DNA of 64,000 bases from Acanthosepion pharaonis (GCA_903632075.3 CAHIKZ030005498.1:427501-491500); one strand, 5' to 3'; positions 44,419-54,199 are shown, counted from the first letter of the stretch. Notes: generated by a model from the sequence alone, not told the origin. Numbers and translations: made by a program.

Positions 44419-44935
44419 AGTCTGCCTGCCTTATGTGAAAGGGTTATCAGAGAAAATACAAAGGATCTCCGATCCATATAACATCAGGACAACCTTCAAA
44501 AGCTGGACGACACTTCGCAGATATCTCTCCCGAGTAAGACCCCCCATAGAGGAGAACATGACAAAAGACTGTGTGTACGCTATCCCGTGCAGCTGCGGAA
44601 AGAAATATAAAGAGAAGACAGGCTGTCCCCTTAAGGTAAGGCTTCAAGAACAACAGAAAGCTGTAACACGAGGGGAAGTGGAAAGATCAGCCGTGGCTGA
44701 CCACATAAGGAGAGAATGGGGAGATCACCGCCATATGTGGGATCGGGTTGAGATTATAAACTAAGAACACCATTGAAAAATTCGTAAACTTAAGGAATCA
44801 GCACATATGCGAGGCAAAAAATCTCCTGGGTCGACCAAGCATAGAAATGAATACAATATGGGAACCAGTAATAAGGAGTGCCAGAGAAAAAGCGATAACA
44901 ACAAAAAATATGAGATCTGTCAAAAACATGAAATG
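44417..44935 (+). pseudogene. Penelope-like element C-terminus, GIY-YIG region
   Basis: Penelope-like retroelements end in a GIY-YIG endonuclease. The frame reads LPYVKGLSEKIQRISDPYNI, then SRVRPPIEENMTKDCVYAIP, then CSCGKKYKEKTGCPLKVRLQ, and ADHIRREWGDH, with a stop at 44762-44764. After frame changes LLGRPSIEMNTIWEPVIRSA continues to about 44935. CVYAIP with the CSCG pair is the GIY-side motif as found in this family. The usual YIG is KYKE here, the TGR arginine is cysteine, and EH is EQ, so the nuclease is probably dead. The reverse transcriptase is absent. Flanked by inverted arms at 44374 and 45215. Confidence 0.82.
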
Positions 44936-45004
44936 ATAACAGCAAAAATTGCAATATGAGCTCTGTTAAAAAATGGTTGCTGAGACATTAGGTTTATAAT
45001 ACCT

Positions 45005-45215
45005 AGAAATACATATACAGATGTCATCAAGGACACATTGCACGGTGGATAAAGACGGTAGTTAGATCCAGTGACAGGAGTCAAAGAGTGTGAGTTCAAT
45101 ACCTGGTTAAGGCAGTGGAGAACTTTCAGAGGGAAATTAACAGGAGATAACTGATAACTGACATCCATTAAACATGGCACGTGGAACTAAAACAGTCTAC
45201 CCCAGTGAGTGAAAG
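45005..45215 (+). repeat. tRNA-like core of Penelope-type unit
   Basis: TTAGATCCAGTGAC (A-box-like, 45062-45075) and GAGTTCAATACC (B-box-like, 45092-45103) are spaced as in a tRNA. The same core sits between the arms at 13.5, 32.8 and probably 34.5 kb. Confidence 0.6.
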
Positions 45216-45360
45216 AAAGTGACATTCCAACGATCTGAAGAAGGCCGGAGCGTACAACGGACGAAACGTTGTAATAAATATGGCGACAAAGATGAGGACA
45301 ATAGTCCGAATAATGTAAATAGTTTACATAATACCTCATCTCAGAAATATAGACAGATAC
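45215..45360 (+). repeat. Right arm with hammerhead-like core
   Basis: CTGAAGA at 45235-45241, GGCCG at 45243-45247 facing CGGAC at 45258-45262, then GAAAC at 45263-45267. It runs on to the CTCATCTCAGA end. Stems I and III of a hammerhead were not established. Confidence 0.6.
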
Positions 45361-45690
45361 TGATATGCTGTACTGCTTGGCATTCGCGTCAGAGGCTCCA
45401 AAACGAACATGAGGTCAGTGCAGTGGATTCAAAAAGAGTTGGATGGGTCCAATGGCAGCTTCGAAAACTGTGATCGTTCCCGAATGTGTTGATGAGAGTT
45501 TTAGAGATTCAACACGAAGGCCTACATCAAAAGTGTTGAGGAGGTAGCGCTGCCCTGAGTCAAGAGAGTCAAGTGACATTCCAACGATCTGAAGACCCGA
45601 TGTCTGGCAGCAGGACTCTGTGCCATGCCACACAAGCCGGAGAAACAAGTCATGGCTGTCAGAAAATTTCTACGACCACATCATCTATTG
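45361..45690 (+). pseudogene. Tc1/mariner-type transposase relic, rearranged
   Basis: Plus strand. WIQKELDGSNGSFENCDRS (about 45422-45478) matches the linker following the helix-turn-helix in the 9-kb copy. WQQDSVPCHTSRRNKSWLSE then NFYDHI (from about 45604) is the second-aspartate block. Between them the sequence GTGACATTCCAACGATCTGA (from about 45571) is a copy of the Penelope arm at 45220. It is a chimera and not functional. Confidence 0.7.
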
Positions 45691-45699
45691 CACCTATAA

Positions 45700-45961
45700 C
45701 TCCTGAAATGAAGGCAAGTATTATGGTAGAATTCACCAAGTATTTCAAGATGTTTTTTTTTATTTTGATATACATATCTGTTAAAAGGAGTTATTGGTGT
45801 TATTTCCATTTTTGACTAAATTTTACGAGAATTGACCCATCGTGCCGTTTAGAACATTTGCACAATTTTGAAACTTTATTCCAGCAAAGAAAACACTTAC
45901 AGGAACACAAGGAAATTTTAAGAAAAAGCTTTCATGAAAAGTGGGATTGCAAACCAAATAA

Positions 45962-45964
<3 letters not shown>
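45700..45964. other. Non-coding stretch
   Basis: Nothing recognised. Confidence 0.5.

Positions 45965-46024
<60 letters not shown>
45965..46024. repeat. (AT)n microsatellite
   Basis: About 29 AT units preceding the next repeat. Confidence 0.95.
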
Positions 46025-46026
<2 letters not shown>

Positions 46027-46029
46027 AAT

Positions 46030-46200
46030 AAAAAGAAAGAACAGTAAGATATATAATCCGGTTTACTTATTGATATTTTTTTATTTTCACACAAAAATGC
46101 TCATTGTAAATTTACAGAGCATAAATATTATAAGTTAAGTGATTTAAAATATGGTTCCTTCGCTACACAGTAAGTACCATGTTTCAAAAACGGAAGCTAA
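46030..46200 (+). repeat. Dispersed repeat, copy 2 of 11043 family
   Basis: GAACAGTAAGATATATAATC, TGTAAATTTACAGAGCAT and AAGTGATTTAAAATATG are shared with 11043-11190 in the same order and orientation. Confidence 0.8.
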
Positions 46201-46225
46201 ATACTTCAAATTTAATAATATAATT

Positions 46226-46294
46226 AAATTAAAAGCATTAGTTCTGTTTCAACTTCAAGCGAATTTTAGGAAACAGAACTAATGCTTTTAATTT
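46226..46294. repeat. 25-bp perfect inverted repeat
   Basis: 46226-46250 and 46270-46294 are perfect reverse complements (core AAAGCATTAGTTCTGTTTC) around a 19-base loop. Confidence 0.9.
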
Positions 46295-46319
46295 ACTCAT
46301 ATAATTAAATTTTAAATGT

Positions 46320-46390
46320 TCACTTTCATATTTACGCACACTGTATATCCTGATATTGAGCACTTTATCCCATAAATATAGCACATCTTA

Positions 46391-46396
<6 letters not shown>
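46320..46396 (+). repeat. Dispersed repeat end fragment
   Basis: GTTCACTTTCATATTTACGC, GATATTGAGCACTTTATCCC and TAAATATAGCACATCTTAAG match 3090-3180. An AT array follows. Confidence 0.75.

Positions 46397-46451
<55 letters not shown>
46397..46451. repeat. (AT)n microsatellite
   Basis: About 27 AT units. Confidence 0.95.
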
Positions 46452-46453
<2 letters not shown>

Positions 46454-46479
46454 TGTGTATCTATGCGTACGTGTTTTTT

Positions 46480-46650
46480 TTTAATCTGATAATTATATAC
46501 TTAGTTTGGCTTAATTTACTTTACTTGTTTTTATTCATTTTATTTATTTTCGTTTATTCTTGTACTTCTTTCAGTTTTTAAGTAACGCTATAAAATTTGT
46601 TTCGGGTTTGCTTTTTTTTTCATATGAGTTCTGATCGTTTTTGTCTGGGT
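46480..46650 (-). repeat. Dispersed repeat body fragment
   Basis: GGCTTAATTTACTTTACTTG through GAGTTCTGATCG parallels 20345-20460 in the same orientation. Confidence 0.5.
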
Positions 46651-46688
46651 TTTATATTTATATACGCCCTAACCCTGATACTACACAC

Positions 46689-46724
46689 GCACTGACACAC
46701 ACACACATACATACATACACCCCC

Positions 46725-46808
<84 letters not shown>
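46689..46808. repeat. (AC)n-(AT)n compound array
   Basis: AC/ACAT runs to 46756 then about 26 AT units. Translated, it gives spurious TH/YI frames. Confidence 0.95.
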
Positions 46809-46809
<1 letters not shown>

Positions 46810-47160
46810 GAATATCCAAAAAGAAGCCTACGCATGATCGTCTTTTAATTTTTTTTTAATTTCAAATAACTATACAATATTTACTTTTCGTTTATCATAA
46901 CTTACCTTGATAAAGTCAAACGTGAACAATAGAAAAAGATGCATATAAGCCTTGTATTTATTTTAAAATATGATATTAATATGTGAATATTACGTGCATT
47001 ATTATTGGATATAGTTAAGTAAAATATCACTTTTAGCAAAATCAGGTTTATTTTAATTAGAGCTGTAGTTTTTTATTACAGTAAATGGATATATAGTTTG
47101 GTCAACGGCGTAGTCAGGGCTAGCAGTACATACGCTAATTTTATATATCTATATATAGAT
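46810..47160. other. AT-rich non-coding stretch
   Basis: Nothing recognised apart from a small palindrome at 47141-47166 (TATATATCTATATATAGATA). Confidence 0.5.
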
Positions 47161-47164
47161 ATAT

Positions 47165-47166
<2 letters not shown>

Positions 47167-47215
<49 letters not shown>
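47167..47215. repeat. (AT)n microsatellite
   Basis: About 24 AT units. Confidence 0.95.
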
Positions 47216-47217
<2 letters not shown>

Positions 47218-47220
<3 letters not shown>

Positions 47221-47530
47221 CTTCCAATCCGGGTTATACGGGACTCCCAGTAGCACGCAGGGGGTGACAGGGAGTGAAATTGAGAGAAAAGACCGAGTGT
47301 AGGGAGGATTGAGGAAGAGACTCAAGAAAGAAGAAAGAATGACGATTGACGTTGTATTTACAAATTTGAAGAATGTCGTTACCAGGTAATTAAGTAAAGG
47401 AAAGTGGGGGGTTGCACAGACGGAAAGTACAAGGAAAGAAACCGTTGAAGTAGAATTGACGGTTGCATTTAGCTCTTTCAACGGCCTCAATTCCTGTAGT
47501 CTAGACAGCAGGGAAAATAGTGCAGTTGCC

Positions 47531-47535
<5 letters not shown>
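47218..47535 (-). pseudogene. Jockey-like LINE 3' end
   Basis: The minus strand frame contains VCATPHFPLLNYLVTTFFKF and VNTTSIVILSSFLSL, corresponding to VCGTPFLLLDNVIAIISKYL and NAMSIDICRC at 10072-10437. That is the same shifted frame of the family's tail. AT arrays bound it on both sides. Confidence 0.6.

Positions 47536-47574
<39 letters not shown>
47535..47574. repeat. (AT)n microsatellite
   Basis: About 20 AT units. Confidence 0.95.
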
Positions 47575-47578
<4 letters not shown>

Positions 47579-47830
47579 TTAAGCTTTGCTATATTTATGG
47601 GATAAAGTGCTCAATATCAGAGATAGAGCGTATGTAAATATAAGAGTGAACAAGTCAGCACTTAGAGGCGCCAGACTATCTTATGCTAAACGCAGTCGTC
47701 AGGCCACATGCGTTGTGTTTCTCTAGACTACCCTCAATGCATCACTGACCGGTATATATAAATAGACGTGTAAAAACAAAATGCATGTGGCCTAACCATT
47801 GCGTTTAGCCAGTCGACAAGATGTCTCAGA
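47575..47830. repeat. TATA-bearing dispersed repeat, inverted pair
   Basis: 47575-47720 is in minus orientation (GGGATAAAGTGCTCAATATC, then AGACTATCTTATGCTAAACG). 47727-47830 is in plus orientation (CTCAATGCATCACTGACCGG, TATATAAATAG at about 47753-47763, GTGGCCTAACCATTGCGTTT). The plus part leads straight into the structured sequence below. Confidence 0.6.
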
Positions 47831-48000
47831 CTGTGGGCGACTTCTGTCGAACTCTCTGCTTTGGCAGAGAGGAACCCGGACGAAGCTTTGCCGAAGGGCA
47901 AAGTTTCGTCCGGGGAGGTAGACAGGCCCTGAACCCATCTAGGCGGATTCTAATTGATTAATTTTGGCCGAGCCTACGGGCTCGGAGAAACACATGTTAA
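47808..48000 (+). ncRNA. Structured snRNA-like sequence, copy 1 (candidate)
   Basis: Three hairpins stand in series: CTCTCTGC-TTTG-GCAGAGAG (47852-47871, 8 bp); a 17-bp stem at 47876-47913 closed by a short loop with one G-U pair; and CCGAGCC-TACG-GGCTCGG (47968-47985). Just before the last is AATTTTGG (47960-47967), which resembles an Sm-protein site. Single-stranded Sm-like site followed by a terminal hairpin is the architecture of spliceosomal snRNAs. CTTCTGTCG (47841-47849) recalls the start of U11, but I could not align the rest. It may be a retroposed snRNA or part of a transposon. Confidence 0.35.
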
Positions 48001-48059
48001 ACACGGCCTTGTGACATATACATTCCTTTTGGGGTCTCTTAAATATCGGCCTAACGATT

Positions 48060-48255
48060 GCGTTTAGGCAGTTGACACGCAGTCTCTAACTGTGTACGAC
48101 TTCTGTCGAACTCTCTGCTTTGGCAGAGAGGAAACCGGACGAGGCTTTGTCGAAGGGCAAAGTTTCGTCTGGGAAGGTAGACAGATCTCGAACCCGCTTA
48201 TGCGGATTCTAAGGGTATATTTTTTGGCCGAGCCTACAGGCTCGGAGAAATCAAC
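48060..48255 (+). ncRNA. Structured snRNA-like sequence, copy 2 (candidate)
   Basis: Tandem copy about 259 bases after copy 1. Hairpins lie at 48111-48130, 48135-48172 and 48228-48245 (CCGAGCC-TACA-GGCTCGG). An Sm-like ATTTTTTGG is at 48219-48227. In the long stem all three substitutions between the copies leave G-U or Watson-Crick pairs. It begins after a repeat of the GGCCTAACGATTGCGTTTAG block, so the unit of duplication includes part of the dispersed repeat. Confidence 0.35.
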
Positions 48256-48304
48256 GTTAAACACGGCCTTGTGACACATAAATTCGTCGTGGTGGGGGAC
48301 TGTT

Positions 48305-48372
48305 AAATATCGGCCTGACGATTGTGTTTAGCATGAAACTGTCGCTTCTAAGTGTTGACTTCAGTGTTCAAT
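48305..48372 (+). repeat. Dispersed repeat fragment
   Basis: ATCGGCCTGACGATTGTGTT, ATGAAACTGTCGC and AAGTGTTGACTTCAGTGTTC match 3038-3105. Confidence 0.7.
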
Positions 48373-48374
48373 TT

Positions 48375-48690
48375 TAGTTGAATCCCTTACATTCACTTAC
48401 GTACTAATATCCATAGGAAATGGTATTAATCCTCTTCTCACTCCAGCTATGGGTAAATAGCAGGACAGACTGGGTTGTATAGCCTAGGATGGCAACTAGT
48501 CTTGGAGAAGAAAAACTCTGAATTCAAAACCTGCGGAGGGTCGTTTGGGGACCTTGTGGCACGTAGTGCACCAGGTTTCTGTATTCGCCCCTTCAAAAAG
48601 TGTTGTTGGTTATTCACAATGCCCTAACCCCTGTTGGTTCCTGGGAACTGAGTTGCTTGGCACTTATACGTCGATTATGACGGGAGGATC
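48375..48690 (+). repeat. tRNA-derived SINE, head missing
   Basis: The sequence from TACATTCACTTACGTACTAA through AGCTATGGGTAAATAGCAGG and GGGGACCTTGTGGCACGTAG to the 3' AGGATCCACTA matches 8170-8450. An AT/GT array follows as the tail. Confidence 0.8.

Positions 48691-48691
<1 letters not shown>

Positions 48692-48773
<82 letters not shown>
48692..48773. repeat. (AT)n-(GT)n array at SINE 3' end
   Basis: About 23 AT units then about 18 GT units. Confidence 0.95.
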
Positions 48774-48774
<1 letters not shown>

Positions 48775-48776
<2 letters not shown>

Positions 48777-49590
48777 CCATAAGAAACAACTATTGATAAA
48801 GCTTCCAAATACATCGCTCCCAACGGTAAACCAGCAAAACGTAAAAATCAAGATTGAAAGGACAAAAGAAATCCTTTTTGTTTTATGCCGCCATTAACAG
48901 CGCTGTTTCATGTTTACCGATTTTTCAAAATGGGTGGCTTTTTATAAATAACGCACATTTGATGCATTGTTCTTTGTACATTTCTTTTAAAAGGAATTTG
49001 TCGGCGTGCCTACAATTGGAAACAATTTAATTACTTTTATTTTTATTAATGCCTCTGAATTCTTTCATTTTTACTTTCTCCTCCATGTAGAGACTAGCGT
49101 TCCTGTTTATGATTCTAGTTGTGATTTTTTTATTTTTTTTTATTATAAGCAACTAAGTATATAAAAGCGATGAAAGGAAAAAAAAGCAAGTCATTTCAAT
49201 CTATGCATGGAGAAAATCTAAACATTATAGTATCAGCTTTCGCAAGTACATCGATTTCCACCGGTAATTTTGCCTGATAAGTATTCTCCATCAAGTTTAA
49301 CGATTTCAAGCAAATAGCGCCTTTCGCAAAATATTTGAAATGACAAGCAACGCAGACTTATAAAGACATGTGATTCTCGACTTTATTCCGAATCTCTCAA
49401 TGTTTGCTGCTATAAACTCCAACGTCCGACAATCGGACAAATTTAATCTGTAGGTCGTAGCGTTTCTTGAGCTCGTATAACTTCTTTAACCATAACCCTA
49501 TAATCACCAGGTTTTTTGGGGTTTTTTTTCTCTCGAAGTGTTGTTCCCCCTTTACAAGGATCTGGGGCCACACGAGGTAAAAGCTTACAG
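48775..49590. other. Non-coding stretch
   Basis: Nothing recognised. Confidence 0.5.
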
Positions 49591-49594
49591 TGTA

Positions 49595-49685
49595 AGACGT
49601 ACAGCTTATTCGGATATATGACGGTTAAACCTAGACTTGAACAAGTTACGATTGTAGTGATCAGGGAAGGCTATGATCACCAGCT
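49595..49685 (+). repeat. About 90-bp dispersed repeat, copy 1
   Basis: ATGACGGTTAAACCTAGACT, TTACGATTGTAGTGATC and GGGAA recur at 52110-52180 (ATAACGGTTAACCATAGACT) and, more weakly, 55030-55105. Unknown family. Copies 1 and 2 bracket the 2-kb TGACGT repeat. Confidence 0.55.
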
Positions 49686-49688
49686 TTT

Positions 49689-52010
49689 TGTGACGTCGTC
49701 CCCCGGTCGCAGCGCCAACTGTGACGTTCTATCCTGATCTACCACGGCGCCAGTTGTGGCGTGGCCGTTCCAGGGTCCTATCCCGGTCACGACACCTGTC
49801 CCTAAACAGCACCAATTGTGACGTCTTCGCCGCGGCGCCAGCTGTTCGCTCCTCGCTGCTCCGTCCGGGTGTCGCTGCTCCAAACGTGACGTCCGCCTGT
49901 CGCGTCAGTCGTGCTGTCTCGTCCTGTGACGACCAACTGGCTTGGTATCGGTCGCAGCACCCAAATGTGACGTTCTAACCTTTTGGTGATTCAGGTGGGA
50001 ATCTGGTTAGATTTGACATCAGCCTCGCCGTTCCCAACTGGCTTCCAACGCCTGGTTACCAAGGTAACTGCACTGATCTCCAGTCTGCCTACCCACGTTG
50101 TGAATTGATCTTAGACAGACGAGATCAGACAGTGGTTGGGGCCGTAATGCAAATTGAGTTCAACGTGGGTGATAACACAAAAATATGCATAAAAGAAAAT
50201 AAAATGAAAACTCCAAAAAGTTCAAAGTATCAAAGAAAAAAAAAAACTTTATGTCTAGTTGTTCGATACATAGAACTGCATCTATCTCCCGACCCGTTCC
50301 GTGGATTGTGACACGTCGTTTTCGCTAGGCAAGTTTTAACGCTTCAAGTTGTTTGCTCTCTAAGAAATTTGTGTTTCGGTGTGTCTTTGGACGAAAGTCG
50401 AAAAAAAACTTATTTCTGCGGTCTGGTTCTAAGTCGCTCTTCAAAATAATTGTTCTTGGTTGAAGAGGAGTCCAAAATTTTGCGTGAATCTTCGTCAGCT
50501 ATCTTGAGGCGGCTTCAACTCTGGAAACTGGAGCTCGAACTTTGGATACTCATCTCTGCCGTCAGGGCGCGAACTTTTCTTCTGCCCGCCAGGGTCCGAA
50601 CTATTGGACACTCATCTCAGCCGTCAGGGCGCGAACTATTGGACACTCATCTCAGCCGTCAGGGCTCGAACTACTGTCTTCTGCCCGCCAGGGTCCGAAC
50701 TGATTTCTGCCTGTTGGGGCCTGGTTTTTATTGACGCCGACAAAAACCGGGTTGGGTCTGTTGGCGTCGGGGAGTTCCTCGATAATTCTAAATACATATC
50801 CACCTCTTTTATTTCTGGTTAAGGACTTTCCACTCTTTTCCATTTTTGGTAACGTTTTTTTTCACTCCCACTTTCTCACCATGCTTCTGAGGGGGCGTGA
50901 ACTGCCCTCCCCACTTCTTGGTAGCGGCTTCTCATACTTATACTCTGGATGGGGGCGTCAACAGCCTTCTTCGTGAGTCAGGTGATCACTCTCGACCAAT
51001 GAGGTCTTGGTCGGGTATCTTTCCTCCTCCTTCGTGCGTCATGTGATCACCACTTGACCAATGACGTCTTAGTCGGGCGTGAACAACCCGCGGCTTTGTT
51101 TCGGACAAAAAAAAATACCTTGCTTAACTAAAAAATTAATTATCTCTCCTCTTTCCTCCTTTTCTTCCTTTCAAATCGCCGTTATCATGAACGGATCATA
51201 TGACAACTCTTTGTTCAACACGTGGCGTTTGTCAAGCAGTGTATCGCTAATTCATCAGACGGCTGGTTTTCCGACATGGCCTCAGAAAAGAATTTTCTCC
51301 AAGTTTTCAGTCGGTCTGACGTCTCCAAGGAAGAAATAAAACATTTCTTATTCCATTCATTTTCCTTCGGTTCATGTGTCTGATAACAAAATTTTATTAT
51401 CGCAGGGAAAAAGTTTGTTTTGTCGAAAAGAGCTTAATTAGCGAGACTGCTTGTATCTGATTTTAATTTTCCATATCTAGCTAAGGCTCCGAGCTACACC
51501 TGTGTTTTGTCAATTATCAAAATCTAACGTTTTCAAGTGGATTTTCTTTGGCGAACATTTCTTGATAACACAATTCCATTCGCGCAGGCCAAGTAGGAAT
51601 ATCGGTCAATGATTGCTCGCAGGTGGCCTTTAATTTTCATATCTGTCCAAAGTCTCTCTTAGTCGCCTGTTTCTTGTCGTCACTTATCGAAATAGCATTT
51701 TCGCTTGAATATTTCCCTTGGCCGGTGGCCTGTGTTTTGATTATAAGATGCCTTCCCGTACCAATAGTTTGTTTTCATATCCTTAGATAACACTTCCCTA
51801 CCCACTCAATTTCATTGTCATTGCAATGACACTCTTTTCGCCATTTGCCACTTATCCAAAATAACCCTTTTCTTTTTTTTTTATTGCCTCTCAAGCCGTG
51901 TGTGTCTGTTCGCTTATCACCTATGATCCATCTCGCATTACTTTTTCCCTTCCTTTCTTCTTTTCTTTCATTTTCCCTTTTTGCCTTTCTTTCTCTGCCT
52001 GGATGCATGG
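49689..52010 (+). repeat. 2-kb TGACGT-rich repeat, copy 1
   Basis: Aligned by eye to 58453-60410. The 5' 300 bases are GC-rich with TGACGT at 49691, 49722, 49819, 49887 and 49968. Next come CCAACGCCTGGTTACCAAGG, an octamer ATGCAAAT (50147-50154) and a TATA-like GCATAAAAG. After that are a 35-bp minisatellite (50530-50705), CTCGATAATTCTAAATACAT, GTCATGTGATCACCACTTGA, and an AT/CT-rich 3' end. CRE-like sites, octamer and TATA suggest a promoter-bearing transposon end such as a long LTR. No protease, RT or integrase is seen. Confidence 0.7.
50530..50705 (+). repeat. 35-bp minisatellite inside the 2-kb repeat
   Basis: Units of the form GGACACTCATCTCAGCCGTC + AGGGCGCGAACTATT start at 50606 and 50641, with diverged units on both sides. 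The homologous place in copy 2 (59215-59310) has no such array. Confidence 0.85.
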
Positions 52011-52034
52011 TGCCACATTTTATGTTTTGTTTTT

Positions 52035-52240
52035 TTTCTTATAGACGTGAACATACTGTACAAGGCCCCGAAGCCACTCAAGATAGAGGGTTACAGTTAT
52101 ACATCAGCTTATATGTGCGGAATATAACGGTTAACCATAGACTTGAAGAGGTTAAGATTGTAGCGATCGGGAAAGCAGAGTCAGGAAGTGAGTTCTACAA
52201 GGCACCGATTCGTGGCAAGCTACTTGAGTGAAAGTTACAT
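52035..52240 (+). repeat. About 90-bp dispersed repeat, copy 2, with flank
   Basis: Matches 49595-49685 at 52110-52180; see there. Confidence 0.5.
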
Positions 52241-52539
52241 CTCACCATAAAGGAATGAAGGGAATGAGCGTGGTTGGCTGCAATGGGCGTGGCATAGCGG
52301 GTCTTAGTCTTGAAGGTTAGTATTGGTGGAACTAAAGAGTCTAGTTCATCTGAATACTGACTATGGATATAGTGATAGAGCAGTTATCGTCTTGCGACGT
52401 CTTGTCTGCGAAAAAATGGTTGCAGATTGGAAAATAATTTGTCTCCTATAACGATGTGGAGACGCATCTGGATTCCATCGAGAGTGGCAAGTGAAGACTG
52501 AGCAGTTCCCGCCCATATATGTCAGTAAAACTCCATTTA

Positions 52540-52868
52540 CCCAGGCACGATAGAACAATGGATAACCGCTCAGATTGAGGTATATTCGAGCCGAGTTCGA
52601 ATTATAGTCGGCATCCAATAATTCACTAATACCCTTGCGAAACGTATAAATTCTCTTCTTCTCTCCCCAGCTATGGGTAAATAGAAAGATAGACTATGTT
52701 CGATAGTCTTGGTTGGCAACCGGTCTGGGAGAAGGAAAAATCTCTGAATTCAAAACCGGCTTGGAAAGGGTTGTGCTTCGTCAGGCTATCTTGCCCAAGA
52801 AACACCACTTTTACTGAGGCTGTCCCTACTACCCTCACGGGATTAAAAAAAAAAAAGAAAAAAAAACT
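52540..52868 (+). repeat. tRNA-derived SINE with A-tail
   Basis: The head GATAGAACAATGGATAACCG has a B box CGAGTTCGAATTA (about 52587-52599). Body blocks AGCTATGGGTAAATAG, TTGGCAACCGGTCTGGGAGA and GAATTCAAAACC are followed by a distinct 3' part (CTTCGTCAGGCTATCTTGCC) and an A-rich tail at 52845-52867. It is the only copy here with a clear poly-A-like end. Confidence 0.78.
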
Positions 52869-52869
52869 T

Positions 52870-53374
52870 CATTTTCGGTTACCATGACGAGAAAAAGTAT
52901 TTTCGTTCTATAATTAATAATATATATATATATTTGTCAGGGACGGTGATATCTTGTTTGCTGGCCGCGAGAATGCCATATGGTTGTCAAGGACGCCATC
53001 CCACAAGATCTTGAACTAGACGTTTTCAATCACCATCTCTCGCTTGTGGCTGTACAATTTCTCTTCGATTTCAAATTCTCCTACATAGACTCAAATACAA
53101 ACGAAAGATTCTTTTATTATAATTATTACTATTAGTGCCGCATTTTTTTTTGTTTTATTCGTAGTAAAAGTAGAGGTTTTATTGTTTCCCCATTTAATGT
53201 TGATTTTGACTTCGTTCTTTATAAATTCGAATTATTTATTGCTAATGGCTTCAGAGAATTTTCGATCTTGGCTGATTTAATTTCTTGTCATGAAAATACG
53301 ATTGAAGATTAATCAAATTTTAAGTCCATAAATATGGCGCAGAAGCGCAATTCCAAACGCAAATGAGCTTATAC

Positions 53375-53376
<2 letters not shown>
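52870..53376. other. Non-coding stretch
   Basis: Short (AT)n at 52918-52934; nothing else. Confidence 0.5.
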
Positions 53377-53427
<51 letters not shown>

Positions 53428-53466
53428 CGCGTGTGTGCCTGTGTGGGTGCATGTATGTGTGTATTT

Positions 53467-53505
<39 letters not shown>
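53377..53505. repeat. (AT)n-(GT)n-(AT)n compound array
   Basis: AT, then GT/GC-interrupted GT to about 53462, then AT. Confidence 0.95.
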
Positions 53506-53510
<5 letters not shown>

Positions 53511-53655
53511 GAATTTTATTCCGGAAACTGTTTCTCATTTATATACGTTTAGTTATGTGTCTACGAATCATTTGTTTTCTCTATAATTTTCATTCAGTTC
53601 TAATGTATACCAAGCAGTTCTGAGACCTTCTGGCGTTCAAGAACAATTACCAAAA

Positions 53656-54150
<495 letters not shown>

Positions 54151-54199
54151 TTAGGATTAGGATCCAGTCTTTTCTTTGACTGATTACCTTAACCCCTCC

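Noticed and set aside
45223..45267. Declaring an active hammerhead ribozyme
   Set aside because: An extra base before stem II and no clear stems I/III; reported only as a hammerhead-like core.
47841..48245. Calling the structured tandem sequence U11 snRNA outright
   Set aside because: Only CTTCTGTCG and the Sm-like site agree; the expected 5' splice-site pairing segment is not evident.
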